Assembly: GCF_005144415.1 (NCBI RefSeq)
Contig: NZ_SWJE01000003.1
Span: 186,001 to 250,000, forward strand
From: Trinickia terrae
Lineage (GTDB): Bacteria > Pseudomonadota > Gammaproteobacteria > Burkholderiales > Burkholderiaceae
Length of the DNA stretch: 64,000 nucleotides
Reading direction: 5' to 3'
Each line of letters opens with the position of its first letter. Within the stretch, counting starts at the first letter, position 1. This document shows positions 31,930-40,387 of this stretch, piece after piece. Both the position numbers and the translations under genes were made by a program. The notes under the pieces were generated by a model that saw nothing but the letters and a program-made list of their open reading frames with translations, had not been told where the DNA came from and ran no database searches.

Positions 31930-32240
31930 GTCTCCCTGCGGCTGTCCGGCGGAGGAGAATTTAATATGCCCTAGCGTCAAGGCAACAGAGCTTGTCAGAT
32001 TTTGGGTATCCGCATTTCGTGGTTGATGTCGACAAACTCTGCTGTATTGCGGAAATTTGGGCGCTGACTGTGCGTTGCTCGACGGATCCATTTCGACCCC
32101 GAACCGGCCATCCGGAGAAACCGCCAGCGCACATTCAATCCGAAGGTCATGCGCGAATGAAGCAAACTCATGTCTATCAGCTGTGCGCATGCCGATAAAC
32201 CCAGTCGCCTTCTCGATGCCTGCTTTTGGCTGTGGCAGCA
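31930..32240. other. Region between the symE-like gene and the ATPase gene
   Basis: No gene is supported. An excellent ribosome-binding site GGAGGAG (31951-31957) precedes an ATG at 31966, but the frame closes after two codons (Met-Pro-stop). Open frames on both strands lack family resemblance. It may be remnant DNA from an earlier insertion. It is downstream of the convergent ATPase gene. Confidence 0.45.
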
Positions 32241-33851
32241 TTAGCCTGATAGGTACTCGAGCACTGCGGCGACCGCCGCGTTGCGCATTCGACGCGCTCT
32301 CACGTCTCCAACATAATTCGCCTCCTTAAGCTTCTCCTCTGTCGCATTTAAGACATCTCCCACAGTCTTCAGTCCAAGCTCAGCCAGCTTTTCCAGTTGC
32401 CACGCTGTCAAATCCAGTACGGTAGCTGGCCTATCCAGCTGGATGTTGAGCGCCAATGCGATGCCTTCGTTCGTAATTAGCGCTGCCTGATCCGTAAGTT
32501 TTTTATATGAAGGATGATTCGAACCATATTCTGTCATCCTCTTCGGGGTCAATTCTTTGGCAATCTCAAATGCCGAACTCGTCGGCGATACCTCAAGCGC
32601 AAAAAGACAGCCAAGATTAATCACATAGCGCTTTCCAATCTCTGCGCGGCTTGCTTTGATGCCCACCGCGTGCTCAATCACAATCCCGGTGTACGCGAGA
32701 ACTCGCAAAGCCTCTTTGATGATTTCCGGTGCATCTCTATGAATCCAAAAAAATGCGGAAGTGGCCTTATCGGAAGAAAGGTATTGATCGTTTTTTAACT
32801 TGATGTCTGAGATAACCTGGGATTCGATAAATTCTCTACCCCAATCAATCAAAGCCTTGTGCCCCACATATTTTTCCGACAGAGTAGAGTGCTCCGCCCA
32901 AATCTCTGTCCTATAAAATTCCCTAATTGTCTCGTTCACCTGTTGAGAATTAACTTTCGGACACCGAGCAATCGTCTTCAGCAGCAGGCGCGGGTTACCA
33001 GTCGCCGCATATGCCAAGATTGCGAAATTCCTTCCATATTGGGCAATTTGAGCGAGAAGATTGCTATCTGCCTGTTTTTGAACGATTTCCCTCATATTCT
33101 CAACATAGTCGGGGGAGAGAATATCTCGGTCGATAGTGAGCATCGTTGCGTCGTGCACTGGCTGAAAAGTTTCGCCGAACGTTGTTACGCCCGGGTAGAC
33201 CGCGGCATTGCAAGTAATGCAGTGTGAGCGCAGATCTCTAAACATTGTAAAGAACTGTCGCTGTTGTTCCGGCAAGAAAATATGCGCCGCCTCATCGAAA
33301 AGGAGGGCAAAACGGGAGATACTGAGCTCATCGCCCAGATCTTCTAACGCCTCCTTGAAGTCATCGATGGTGGGAAGACCGTCAGCGCTCACAGCGACCT
33401 GCGGCGTTTTCCACGACGCCTCATAGGCATCAGCGATTTCCTCGACCTTGGTTCGCCCAATCGTCGTTGCGATAGTTCCCCCGGCGAGCAACCCAATACT
33501 CTTTGGAACGCCGCCTAGCAGTCCAGCTTTTGTCAGGCCTCTCATCACCGACGAGCAAATTCTTGCCAACATCCAGTGTTTAAACTGGTCGGGATCGGAC
33601 GACTGAAGTAAGGAACTCCTTACGAAACTAATATAGATTGGGAAGACACGATCTGTCTCGAATGTATCCATGAGTTCCTTTTGTGCCACCCGAAGCAGGA
33701 ACGACTTGCCCACACCCCGGCTTCCTATCAGCACGGCAGGATTTCTATTCTTTAACGCATCAACGATTTGTCGGTCTTTCGATGTTTCGACGAAATAGTC
33801 AAGCACCTCGTCCGGCCGAATATCCTCGGTCCGAAAGAAAAAGTCCGCCAT
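32241..33851 (-). CDS. ORC/Cdc6-like AAA+ ATPase with C-terminal helix-hairpin-helix
   Basis: A 536-residue P-loop ATPase. Walker A is GSRGVGKS (43-50), Walker B is LLFDE (183-187), and TGNPRLL (284-290) resembles the sensor-2 Arg motif of the ORC/Cdc6/STAND branch. Residues about 375-420 look like a winged helix (KEALRVLAYTGIVIEH to RYVINLG). Residues about 485-535 form a helix-hairpin-helix (LEKLAELGLKTVGDVL), suggesting nucleic-acid binding. It is the second gene of a two-gene operon, five bases after the helical partner. Base composition is much lower in GC than its neighbours (28 of 60 bases in the line at 33001). I do not recognise a named family; a defence ATPase is inference. Confidence 0.85.
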   Translation of the reverse strand: MADFFFRTEDIRPDEVLDYFVETSKDRQIVDALKNRNPAVLIGSRGVGKSFLLRVAQKELMDTFETDRVFPIYISFVRSSLLQSSDPDQFKHWMLARICSSVMRGLTKAGLLGGVPKSIGLLAGGTIATTIGRTKVEEIADAYEASWKTPQVAVSADGLPTIDDFKEALEDLGDELSISRFALLFDEAAHIFLPEQQRQFFTMFRDLRSHCITCNAAVYPGVTTFGETFQPVHDATMLTIDRDILSPDYVENMREIVQKQADSNLLAQIAQYGRNFAILAYAATGNPRLLLKTIARCPKVNSQQVNETIREFYRTEIWAEHSTLSEKYVGHKALIDWGREFIESQVISDIKLKNDQYLSSDKATSAFFWIHRDAPEIIKEALRVLAYTGIVIEHAVGIKASRAEIGKRYVINLGCLFALEVSPTSSAFEIAKELTPKRMTEYGSNHPSYKKLTDQAALITNEGIALALNIQLDRPATVLDLTAWQLEKLAELGLKTVGDVLNATEEKLKEANYVGDVRARRMRNAAVAAVLEYLSG

Positions 33852-33856
33852 GGGTA

Positions 33857-34576
33857 TCAGCCCCCCGATAGTTGCGAGAAAATTGCCTGAACTGGTGGCA
33901 AGTTTCCGAGAACATCCGTGATTATTGGTTCCATTCGGTCCGTTGCCTCTTTGGTAACGTAATTTAGATACCGAGCCGAGAAAGCGAAAATGATCGCCAA
34001 CCGCATTGTGGCAGCCTTCTCATGCCAAGAAAAAAATGCCTTCTCTTGAAATGTGATGTCAGAAGGAAGCATTGAATGAGTACCAGCATTTCCGTGAACG
34101 AATTCTGAACACTCACGATATACAACTTCAGCGATCGCCAAATATTGTTTGGCGCTGTCTGAAAACTCCGGATTGAAGGCTCGAATGAAGTTTACGGAAA
34201 ATACGCCGCTCTGGACATCTTTCAATGCATTCCAGTTAATATCTTTCGAATCCTTTACCCACATCCTGTAATCGATTTCGTGCGCGGAAAATTGCACGGT
34301 GGCAAGCATGAGTTCAAAAAAAAGCCTGAGCCCACCAAAGGCATGCCTATACTGGCCTGAAACCAATGCAAAAAGGGCGAACTGATATTCCTTTACTGCC
34401 GAATCGAGAACGGACGCCTCCGGCCGCTCCGCGATCGCCAATTTTATTGCGTCGTAATCGAGAAGGTAATTGTGGGACGTCGTCAACGCCTCACTCGCTC
34501 TATTCGAGTCGACCATTATTCCCAAGACGGAATCGGTGTTCCTTATAAGAGCGCGATAATGCTCGACTACATCCAT
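33857..34576 (-). CDS. All-helical protein with R-x6-H motif, partner of the ATPase
   Basis: A 239-residue protein predicted almost entirely alpha-helical, with no signal peptide or membrane segment. Residues 154-161 read RECSEFVH followed by G, which fits the loose R-x(4-6)-H pattern of HEPN nucleases and resembles the conserved SEFVHG element of some uncharacterised helical families. GQYRHAFGGLRLFFELMLA (75-93) is a conserved-looking helix. It is the first gene of the operon; AAGGGA precedes the ATG. It is AT-rich like the ATPase gene. Function unknown; a HEPN-like effector is a hypothesis only. Confidence 0.78.
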   Translation of the reverse strand: MDVVEHYRALIRNTDSVLGIMVDSNRASEALTTSHNYLLDYDAIKLAIAERPEASVLDSAVKEYQFALFALVSGQYRHAFGGLRLFFELMLATVQFSAHEIDYRMWVKDSKDINWNALKDVQSGVFSVNFIRAFNPEFSDSAKQYLAIAEVVYRECSEFVHGNAGTHSMLPSDITFQEKAFFSWHEKAATMRLAIIFAFSARYLNYVTKEATDRMEPIITDVLGNLPPVQAIFSQLSGG

Positions 34577-34878
34577 AAGCCGTCCCTTGTCGTAAATCTG
34601 TATAGAGCCAGAACAACCAGAAATGATCTATGGTTGAATCGTGGGCCTGCTCAGTTGCGGCATATCCGCCATCGCTTCCGATTGTCGACGATTTAGAGGC
34701 AGATGTCGAATGGCCGGTCATGGTAGTTCTGCGACCCACTGATGGCTTTCTGTTTCCCGCCGATTTGCTGCGCCGCATACAAAATGGATAGGCTCCGCAA
34801 CGATTCAGCGCCGGGGTCTGATTCTTAACCCGCCCCCCACACAGAATTACGGATACCTCCAGGCCACAAGCCTCAAAG
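34577..34878. other. Upstream region of the ATPase operon
   Basis: About 300 bases that should contain the leftward promoter of the two-gene operon. GC content rises back toward the chromosome average to the right. Open frames on both strands lack recognisable domains. Confidence 0.4.
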
Positions 34879-35088
34879 TCTCGCGCACTGCGGTCCGAGC
34901 CTCGCGCATGAGCCGCAAAGCCTCGCGCGCCACGGTCCGAGCTTCGCACATGAGCCTCAAAGCCTCGCGCGCCGCGGTCCGAGCTTCGCGCATGAGCCTC
35001 AAAGCCTCGCGCGCCGCGGTCCGAGCTTCGCGCATGAGCCTCAAATCTTCGCGCGCCGCGGTCCGGGCCTCGCGCATGAACCTCAAAC
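34879..35088. repeat. Five tandem copies of a 42-bp repeat
   Basis: Units at 34879-34920, 34921-34962, 34963-35004, 35005-35046 and 35047-35088. The central units are nearly identical and the outer ones diverge. The unit starts CCTCGCGCGCCGCGGTCCGA and ends with CATGAGCCTCAAAG. Since 42 is a multiple of three, all frames that lack stops read as 14-residue repeats on both strands; no frame has a ribosome-binding site, so I treat it as non-coding repeat DNA. Confidence 0.92.
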
Positions 35089-35195
35089 CCAACTGAACGG
35101 AAGGCCAGACCCAAGAGGGCGGATTTAGGTTTTGTGGCGCATGCGTCGCAGTACGAGCCTTTTCAGGCGCTTCCCGACCGCCGCCATGGGTTTGA
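35089..35195. other. Spacer between tandem repeat and right inverted repeat
   Basis: About 100 bases with no supported gene or site. Confidence 0.4.
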
Positions 35196-35444
35196 TTCGA
35201 AGCCGAGGCGACCACGAGCCGCGTGCGCTTCGGCGGTTCGGCGTGCGGAGACGCGGGAACCCAAAGACCGCTACGGCCAACAGGACTGAGTGCTAACGGG
35301 CCGAGGCCGTCCGCCCAGGACGCGCTTTTGGTTACTTTTGGCAAGGACAAAAGTGACCCCGGTCCCGGGGAGGGACGGACTATACGCACCGCCGCGAATT
35401 CAAAGTTTTCGCGAAAGCCTCAGCGAAAGCAACCAACCGCCGAA
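35196..35444 (-). repeat. Right copy of the ~247-bp inverted repeat
   Basis: Inverted counterpart of 31178-31424. The match runs from the ACCACGAGCCGCGTGCGCTT segment through the CCCCGGTCCCGGGG palindrome to the CCGAA end at 35440-35444, with scattered substitutions and a one- or two-base length difference. The two copies face each other across about 3.8 kb holding the symE-like gene, the ATPase operon and the 42-bp repeats. Confidence 0.88.
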
Positions 35445-35692
35445 AGGCAAAAAAAGGCGCCCAAAAATCCCAAAATATGAATCATCAACTCAAATGTTGG
35501 AGATAACAAAAAACCCGCCCTACAATCCAGACCAACAAAGAGCCGCGGAACGCGGCCAACAGCCGACACGGAGACAACGCCAATGCCATCGATCGATTGC
35601 CAGGCCGGATCTGGCCCCTGCTCATATCCGCTGAAAGCTCAAGTCCAAGCCCAAGCCCTGCCCGCGCAGCGGACTTGACCGGATCGAGCGCC
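35445..35692 (+). other. Upstream region of the IclR-type regulator gene
   Basis: About 250 bases that should contain the promoter of the sugar-catabolic cluster. No gene and no clear operator could be assigned by eye. Confidence 0.4.
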
Positions 35693-36631
35693 ATGAACAA
35701 ACCCTTGGCCCAGCACGCCGACGCGCTGCAGCAAGCCCAGCAGGCAACGCCAACGTCAAACGGCAAGCCCGCCGCGTCAGCGGCAACGCCCGCCGCCGTA
35801 GACGGCATCGCGCTGCCCAGCACGCTCCTCGACATCACGCCGCAGCAAGCCGGCACGCAGACGCTCCTGCGCGGCCTAGCGATCCTCGAAGCCGCCGCAC
35901 TGGGTGCCCGCGACCTGCGCAGCTTCGGCGCCGCGCTCGGCACGACGCGCAGCACGACGCATCGGCTCGTGAGCAGCCTCGTCCAGGCGCGCTATCTGCG
36001 CCAGGTGCAGGGCGGCTATCTCCTCGGTCCGAAGCTGATCGAGCTCGGCACCATCGCGCTCGAGCAAATGCCGCTCACGGCTGTCGCACGCCCGCATCTC
36101 GAACGGCTCGCCGAAGCGACGCTCGACACGATTCACCTCGGCGTGCGCGACGGCGACGACGTGCTCTACATCGACAAGATCCCCGGCCAGCGCGGCCTCG
36201 AAATGCGCTCGCGCGTCGGGCACCGGATGCCGCTCGCATCGACCGGCATCGGCAAGGCGATGATGCTCGACCTCAAGCCCGACGCCTGGCAGTCGCTCTT
36301 CGACGCCTCGCGCCGCGCGCTCGCGTCGGTCAGCTTCAAGCCGGACAACCGTCCCGACGCGCCCACCTTCCTGCAGCGCATGGCGACCTACGCGGCCGGC
36401 GGCTTCACGCTCGATCTCGAGGAAAACGAAGCGTCGATCCGCTGCGTCGCCGCGCCGGTGCGCGATGCGTCGGGCGCGATCGTTGCCGCCGTGTCGGTCG
36501 CGAGCACGATTCCCTACATGCCGCTCGAACGGATGGACGAGCTCGTCCCGGTCGTGCAGCGCGAAGCGCGCGCGATCTCCGAGGAGCTCGGCTGGCGCGC
36601 GCCCCAGACTACCCGCAGGATCAAACGATGA
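35693..36631 (+). CDS. IclR-family transcriptional regulator of the sugar cluster
   Basis: A 312-residue regulator with a variable Ala-rich N terminus, an N-terminal winged helix at about residues 55-120 (LLRGLAILEAAALGARDLRS, TTRSTTHRLVSSLVQARYL) and a C-terminal IclR effector domain (LERLAEATLDTIHLGVRDGDD onward; GIGKAMM; GGFTLDLEENEASIRCVAAPV). It is the first gene of the cluster and overlaps dgoK by four bases (ATGA). It probably senses a sugar acid or 2-keto-3-deoxy acid, by analogy with other IclR proteins beside such genes. Confidence 0.9.
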   Translation: MNKPLAQHADALQQAQQATPTSNGKPAASAATPAAVDGIALPSTLLDITPQQAGTQTLLRGLAILEAAALGARDLRSFGAALGTTRSTTHRLVSSLVQARYLRQVQGGYLLGPKLIELGTIALEQMPLTAVARPHLERLAEATLDTIHLGVRDGDDVLYIDKIPGQRGLEMRSRVGHRMPLASTGIGKAMMLDLKPDAWQSLFDASRRALASVSFKPDNRPDAPTFLQRMATYAAGGFTLDLEENEASIRCVAAPVRDASGAIVAAVSVASTIPYMPLERMDELVPVVQREARAISEELGWRAPQTTRRIKR

Positions 36632-37680
36632 CAGAGCAGCGTTTAGCCACGACCTTCACCGTCGTCGATACAGCCTTGGAGCGCGCCGCGCTGATCGCGC
36701 TCGACTGGGGCACGACGTCGCTGCGCGCCTACCTGCTCGATGCGAGCGGCAATGTGCTCGCGACGTGCGCGTCGGCGGCCGGCATCATGAACCTGCCGCG
36801 CTCGGTGAGCGCGGGCGGCTTCGACGCCGCCTTCGAGGATGCGTGCGGCGTCTGGCTCGACCGCGCGCCGCGCGTGCCGGTGATCGCCGCGGGGATGGTC
36901 GGCAGCGCGCAGGGCTGGGCCGAAGTGCCCTACGTCGATGCGCCCGCCGATGCCGATACGCTCGCCGCGGGCATCGTGCGCGTCGGCACGGATCGCGGCG
37001 TCGCGCTTCATATCGTGCCCGGCGTGATCCAGCGCGGCGAGCTGCCGAACGTGATGCGCGGCGAGGAAACGCAGATCGTCGGCGCGCTCGCCGACGGCGC
37101 GGCGCTCGGCAACGGCAGCGCGAGCGCGCTGATCGGCCTGCCCGGCACGCACGCGAAGTGGGCCGTCGTGCGCGGCGGACGCATCGAGTGCTTCTACACG
37201 TTCATGACCGGCGAGGTCTTCGCCGCGCTGCGCGATCACACGATCCTCGGGCGCACGATGACCGAGCCCGCCGCGCCGAGCACGGAAGCGTTCCTGCGGG
37301 GCGTCGCGGTCGCGAAGCGCAACGACCATGCGGGCCTGCTCGCCACGATTTTCAGCACGCGCACGCTGGGCCTCACCGCGCAGCTTTCCGCCGATGAGCA
37401 GGCGGACTATCTGTCCGGCCTCCTGATCGGCCACGAGCTCTGCGGACTGGCCGCGGTGCACCCACAGTTCACGAGCGAACCGCTGCGGCTCATCGGCAAC
37501 GAAGCGCTGTGCGATCGCTATCGCCTCGCGCTTGCGGAGCTCGGCTGCCTGCAGACGACGCTCGTCAAGGACGCGACCGAGCGCGGTCTGTGGCGGATCG
37601 CGACGCTGGCCGGGCTGGTCGGCGAAGCGCGCCAGGCCAGTCCGGCCAGCCCAGCCGGCATCGCGCAGCCGGCCGGCTGA
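36628..37680 (+). CDS. dgoK: 2-dehydro-3-deoxygalactonokinase
   Basis: A 350-residue kinase of the DgoK family that phosphorylates 2-keto-3-deoxygalactonate. Typical segments are ALIALDWGTTSLRAYLLD near residue 20, VPVIAAGMVGSAQGWAEVPY, RGEETQIVGAL and LIGLPGTHAKWAVV. It begins inside the end of the regulator gene and is followed by the matching aldolase. The C terminus has an extra Ala/Pro-rich tail of about 15 residues. Confidence 0.93.
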   Translation: MTEQRLATTFTVVDTALERAALIALDWGTTSLRAYLLDASGNVLATCASAAGIMNLPRSVSAGGFDAAFEDACGVWLDRAPRVPVIAAGMVGSAQGWAEVPYVDAPADADTLAAGIVRVGTDRGVALHIVPGVIQRGELPNVMRGEETQIVGALADGAALGNGSASALIGLPGTHAKWAVVRGGRIECFYTFMTGEVFAALRDHTILGRTMTEPAAPSTEAFLRGVAVAKRNDHAGLLATIFSTRTLGLTAQLSADEQADYLSGLLIGHELCGLAAVHPQFTSEPLRLIGNEALCDRYRLALAELGCLQTTLVKDATERGLWRIATLAGLVGEARQASPASPAGIAQPAG

Positions 37681-37742
37681 GCGAAGCGGCCGCGCTGGCG
37701 CGAGCCGGCCGGACTAAACACCCAGGATTTCACGGAGTCGAC

Positions 37743-38423
37743 ATGCAACCGCCCATCAACCTGCCTGCACCGTATCAGCCGCACGCGGGCCTTGCCGCTG
37801 CCTTTGCCGCGTGCCCGCTGATCGCGATCCTGCGCGGCGTGACGCCCGCCGATGCCGCCGAGCACGGCCGCGTGCTCTATGAGGCGGGATTTCGTATCGT
37901 CGAAGTGCCGCTCAATTCGCCGCAGCCGTTCGAGAGCATCGCCGCGATCCGCGCAGCGCTGCCGCTCGACGCAATCGTCGGCGCGGGGACGGTGCTGCAT
38001 CCGAGCTATGTCGACGAAGTGAAGCGCGCCGGCGGCGAGCTGATCGTGATGCCGCACAGCGATGCCGAGGTGGTGCTGGCCGCCAAGGCGCAGGGCCTCG
38101 CGTGCGCGCCCGGCGTCGCGACGCCGGGCGAGGCGTTCGCCGCGCTCAAGAACGGCGCCGACGTGTTGAAGATGTTCCCCGCCGAGCAGCTGGGCGCGCA
38201 GGTGGTGAAGGCGTGGCGCGCGGTGATCGCGTCGCAGGTGCCGCTCGTGCCGGTCGGCGGCATCGCGCCGGACAACATGGGGCCGTTCCTCGCAGCCGGG
38301 GCCGACGGCTTCGGCCTGGGATCGGCGCTCTACAAGCCGGGTCAGAGCGCGGCGACGACCGAGGGTCATGCGAAGGCGTTCATCGACGGCTTGCAGGCCG
38401 CGAAAGCGGGAGCGTGGGAATGA
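37743..38423 (+). CDS. dgoA: 2-dehydro-3-deoxy-6-phosphogalactonate aldolase
   Basis: Class I (Schiff-base) KDPG/KDPGal-type aldolase of 226 residues that splits 2-keto-3-deoxy-6-phosphogalactonate to pyruvate and glyceraldehyde 3-phosphate. Seen: PLIAILRGVTPADA (substrate-binding Arg), VGAGTVLHPSYVDEV and the Schiff-base Lys in DVLKMFPAEQLG. Position next to dgoK favours the galactonate over the gluconate isozyme. The stop overlaps the next gene's ATG. Confidence 0.92.
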   Translation: MQPPINLPAPYQPHAGLAAAFAACPLIAILRGVTPADAAEHGRVLYEAGFRIVEVPLNSPQPFESIAAIRAALPLDAIVGAGTVLHPSYVDEVKRAGGELIVMPHSDAEVVLAAKAQGLACAPGVATPGEAFAALKNGADVLKMFPAEQLGAQVVKAWRAVIASQVPLVPVGGIAPDNMGPFLAAGADGFGLGSALYKPGQSAATTEGHAKAFIDGLQAAKAGAWE

Positions 38424-39199
38424 ATCGTCTCGCGGACAAGGCCGCGCTGATCACCGGTGCCGGGCGCGGCATCGGCGCGGCGATCGCGCTGGCGTTCGCG
38501 AAGGAAGGCGCGTCGGTGGTGCTGGCCGAGCTCGATCTCGATGCGGCGCACCGCACGGCGAAGGAGATTGAGGCGGCCGTGCCCGGCGCGCGCGTACTCG
38601 CGGTGCAAACCGACGTGACGCAATCGGCCTCGGTCGCACATGCGGTGAGCACAGGCGAGCGCGCCTTCGGCCCGCTCGACGTGCTCGTGAACAACGCCGG
38701 CATCAACGTGTTCTGCGATCCGCTCACGATGACCGACGAGGACTGGCGCCGCTGCTTCGCGGTCGACCTCGACGGCGTCTGGAACGGCTGCCGCGCGGTG
38801 CTGCCGGGAATGGTCGAGCGCGGTCGCGGGAGCATCGTGAACATCGCCTCGACGCACGCGTTCAAGATCATCCCCGGGTGCTTCCCGTACCCGGTGGCGA
38901 AGCACGGCGTGATCGGCCTCACGCGCGCGCTCGGCATCGAATATGCGGCGCGCCAGGTGCGGGTCAACGCGATCGCGCCGGGCTACATCGAAACGCAGTT
39001 GACGCACGACTGGTGGAACGGCCAGCCCGACCCGGCCGCCGCGCGCCAGGCGACGCTCGATCTGCAGCCGATGCAGCGGATCGGCCGGCCCGACGAAGTC
39101 GCGATGACGGCGGTGTTTCTCGCTTCCGACGAAGCGCCGTTCATCAACGCAAGCTGTATCACGGTCGACGGCGGGCGCTCGGCGCTCTACCACGACTGA
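38420..39199 (+). CDS. Short-chain dehydrogenase, sugar-cluster copy 1
   Basis: A 259-residue classical SDR with cofactor loop TGAGRGIG (residues 12-19 region), NNAG, catalytic Ser in NIASTHAF and the YPVAKHG Tyr/Lys pair. An acidic residue after the second strand (LAELDLD) favours NAD. The start at 38420 overlaps dgoA (ATGA). In this context it is either a sugar 1-dehydrogenase or a dehydrogenase for a keto-deoxy acid; the second SDR at 43000 looks more like the sugar dehydrogenase. Confidence 0.88.
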   Translation: MNRLADKAALITGAGRGIGAAIALAFAKEGASVVLAELDLDAAHRTAKEIEAAVPGARVLAVQTDVTQSASVAHAVSTGERAFGPLDVLVNNAGINVFCDPLTMTDEDWRRCFAVDLDGVWNGCRAVLPGMVERGRGSIVNIASTHAFKIIPGCFPYPVAKHGVIGLTRALGIEYAARQVRVNAIAPGYIETQLTHDWWNGQPDPAAARQATLDLQPMQRIGRPDEVAMTAVFLASDEAPFINASCITVDGGRSALYHD

Positions 39200-39300
39200 T
39201 CAGGAATCTGAGCAGGAATCGGATGGCGCACCGGCCGCGTGCGTTATCCCGCAACTAGAACACGCGGCCGAACTTTTCCATGCAGACAGGAGACACCACT

Positions 39301-40299
39301 ATGAAGCGCAGAATTTTCCTCACGCTCGCCGCGGCGGCCACGGCGGTGCTGTTCAACGCGCCTGTTGCGCAGGCAGCCGACCCCGTGAAGATCGGCTTTC
39401 TCGTCAAGCAGCCCGAAGAGCCCTGGTTCCAGGACGAGTGGAAATTCGCGGAAATCGCCGCCAAGGAAAAGGGCTTCACGCTCGTGAAGATCGGCGCGCC
39501 CTCAGGCGAGAAGGTGATGAGCGCGATCGACAACCTTGCCGCGCAGAAGGCGCAGGGCTTCATCATCTGCACGCCTGACGTGAAGCTCGGGCCGGGCATC
39601 GTCGCGAAGGCGAAGGCCGACGGGCTGAAGATGATGACCGTCGACGACCGTCTCGTCGACGGCTCGGGCAAGCCGATCGAGGCGGTGCCGCACATGGGCA
39701 TTTCGGCCTACAACATCGGCAAGCAAGTGGGCGAAGGCCTCGCCGCCGAGATCAAGAAGCGCGGTTGGGACATGAAGGACGTGGGCGCGATCGACGTCAC
39801 CTACGAGCAACTGCCGACCGCCCACGACCGCACGACCGGCGCGACCGACGGGCTCCTCGCCGCGGGCTTCCCGAAGGCGAACGTGATCGCCGCGCCGCAA
39901 GCGAAGACCGATACCGAGAACGCGTTCAACGCGGCCAACATCGCGCTCACCAAGAATCCGCAGTTCAAGCACTGGATCGCTTACGGCCTGAACGACGAAG
40001 CCGTGCTCGGCGCCGTGCGCGCCGCCGAAGGCCGCGGCTTCAAGGCGGACAACATGATCGGCATCGGCATCGGCGGCTCGGACTCGGCGTTGAACGAGTT
40101 CAAGAAGCCGCAGCCGACGGGCTTCTTCGGCACCGTCATCATCAGCCCGAAGCGCCACGGCGAAGAGACGTCGACCCTGATGTACGCGTGGATCACCGAA
40201 AGCAAGGAGCCGCCGAAGCTGACGCTGACGACCGGCATGCTCGCGACGCGCGACAACGTGGGTGAAGTGCGCGAGAAGATGGGCCTCGCATCGAAGTAA
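39301..40299 (+). CDS. araF: AraF-like periplasmic sugar-binding protein
   Basis: A 332-residue type I periplasmic binding protein with a Sec signal peptide (MKRRIFLTLAAAATAVLFNA, cleavage near AQAA). The body, beginning DPVKIGFLVKQPEEPWFQDE, is like AraF of L-arabinose importers. AraF proteins often bind both L-arabinose and D-galactose, which share stereochemistry at C2-C4. It starts the araFGH part of the cluster, about 100 bases after the SDR gene. Confidence 0.93.
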   Translation: MKRRIFLTLAAAATAVLFNAPVAQAADPVKIGFLVKQPEEPWFQDEWKFAEIAAKEKGFTLVKIGAPSGEKVMSAIDNLAAQKAQGFIICTPDVKLGPGIVAKAKADGLKMMTVDDRLVDGSGKPIEAVPHMGISAYNIGKQVGEGLAAEIKKRGWDMKDVGAIDVTYEQLPTAHDRTTGATDGLLAAGFPKANVIAAPQAKTDTENAFNAANIALTKNPQFKHWIAYGLNDEAVLGAVRAAEGRGFKADNMIGIGIGGSDSALNEFKKPQPTGFFGTVIISPKRHGEETSTLMYAWITESKEPPKLTLTTGMLATRDNVGEVREKMGLASK

Positions 40300-40387
40300 G
40301 CGATCGGCCTGAAAGACGGCCGGCTCGCGGCGCGTATGTGTGTGTCCGCCGTGAGCCGGCCCTAAGAGACAGTGCAATGGAGGCGAT

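Noticed and set aside
34500-35114. Open frames over the 42-bp repeats encoding 14-residue repeat proteins on either strand
   Set aside because: They arise because the repeat length is a multiple of three; none has a ribosome-binding site or a recognisable domain, and the minus-strand frame runs into the start of the helical-protein gene.
31178-35444. Composite transposon or insertion sequence
   Set aside because: The flanking repeats have no transposase gene, and no recombinase is seen in the interior; only the inverted repeats themselves are evident.
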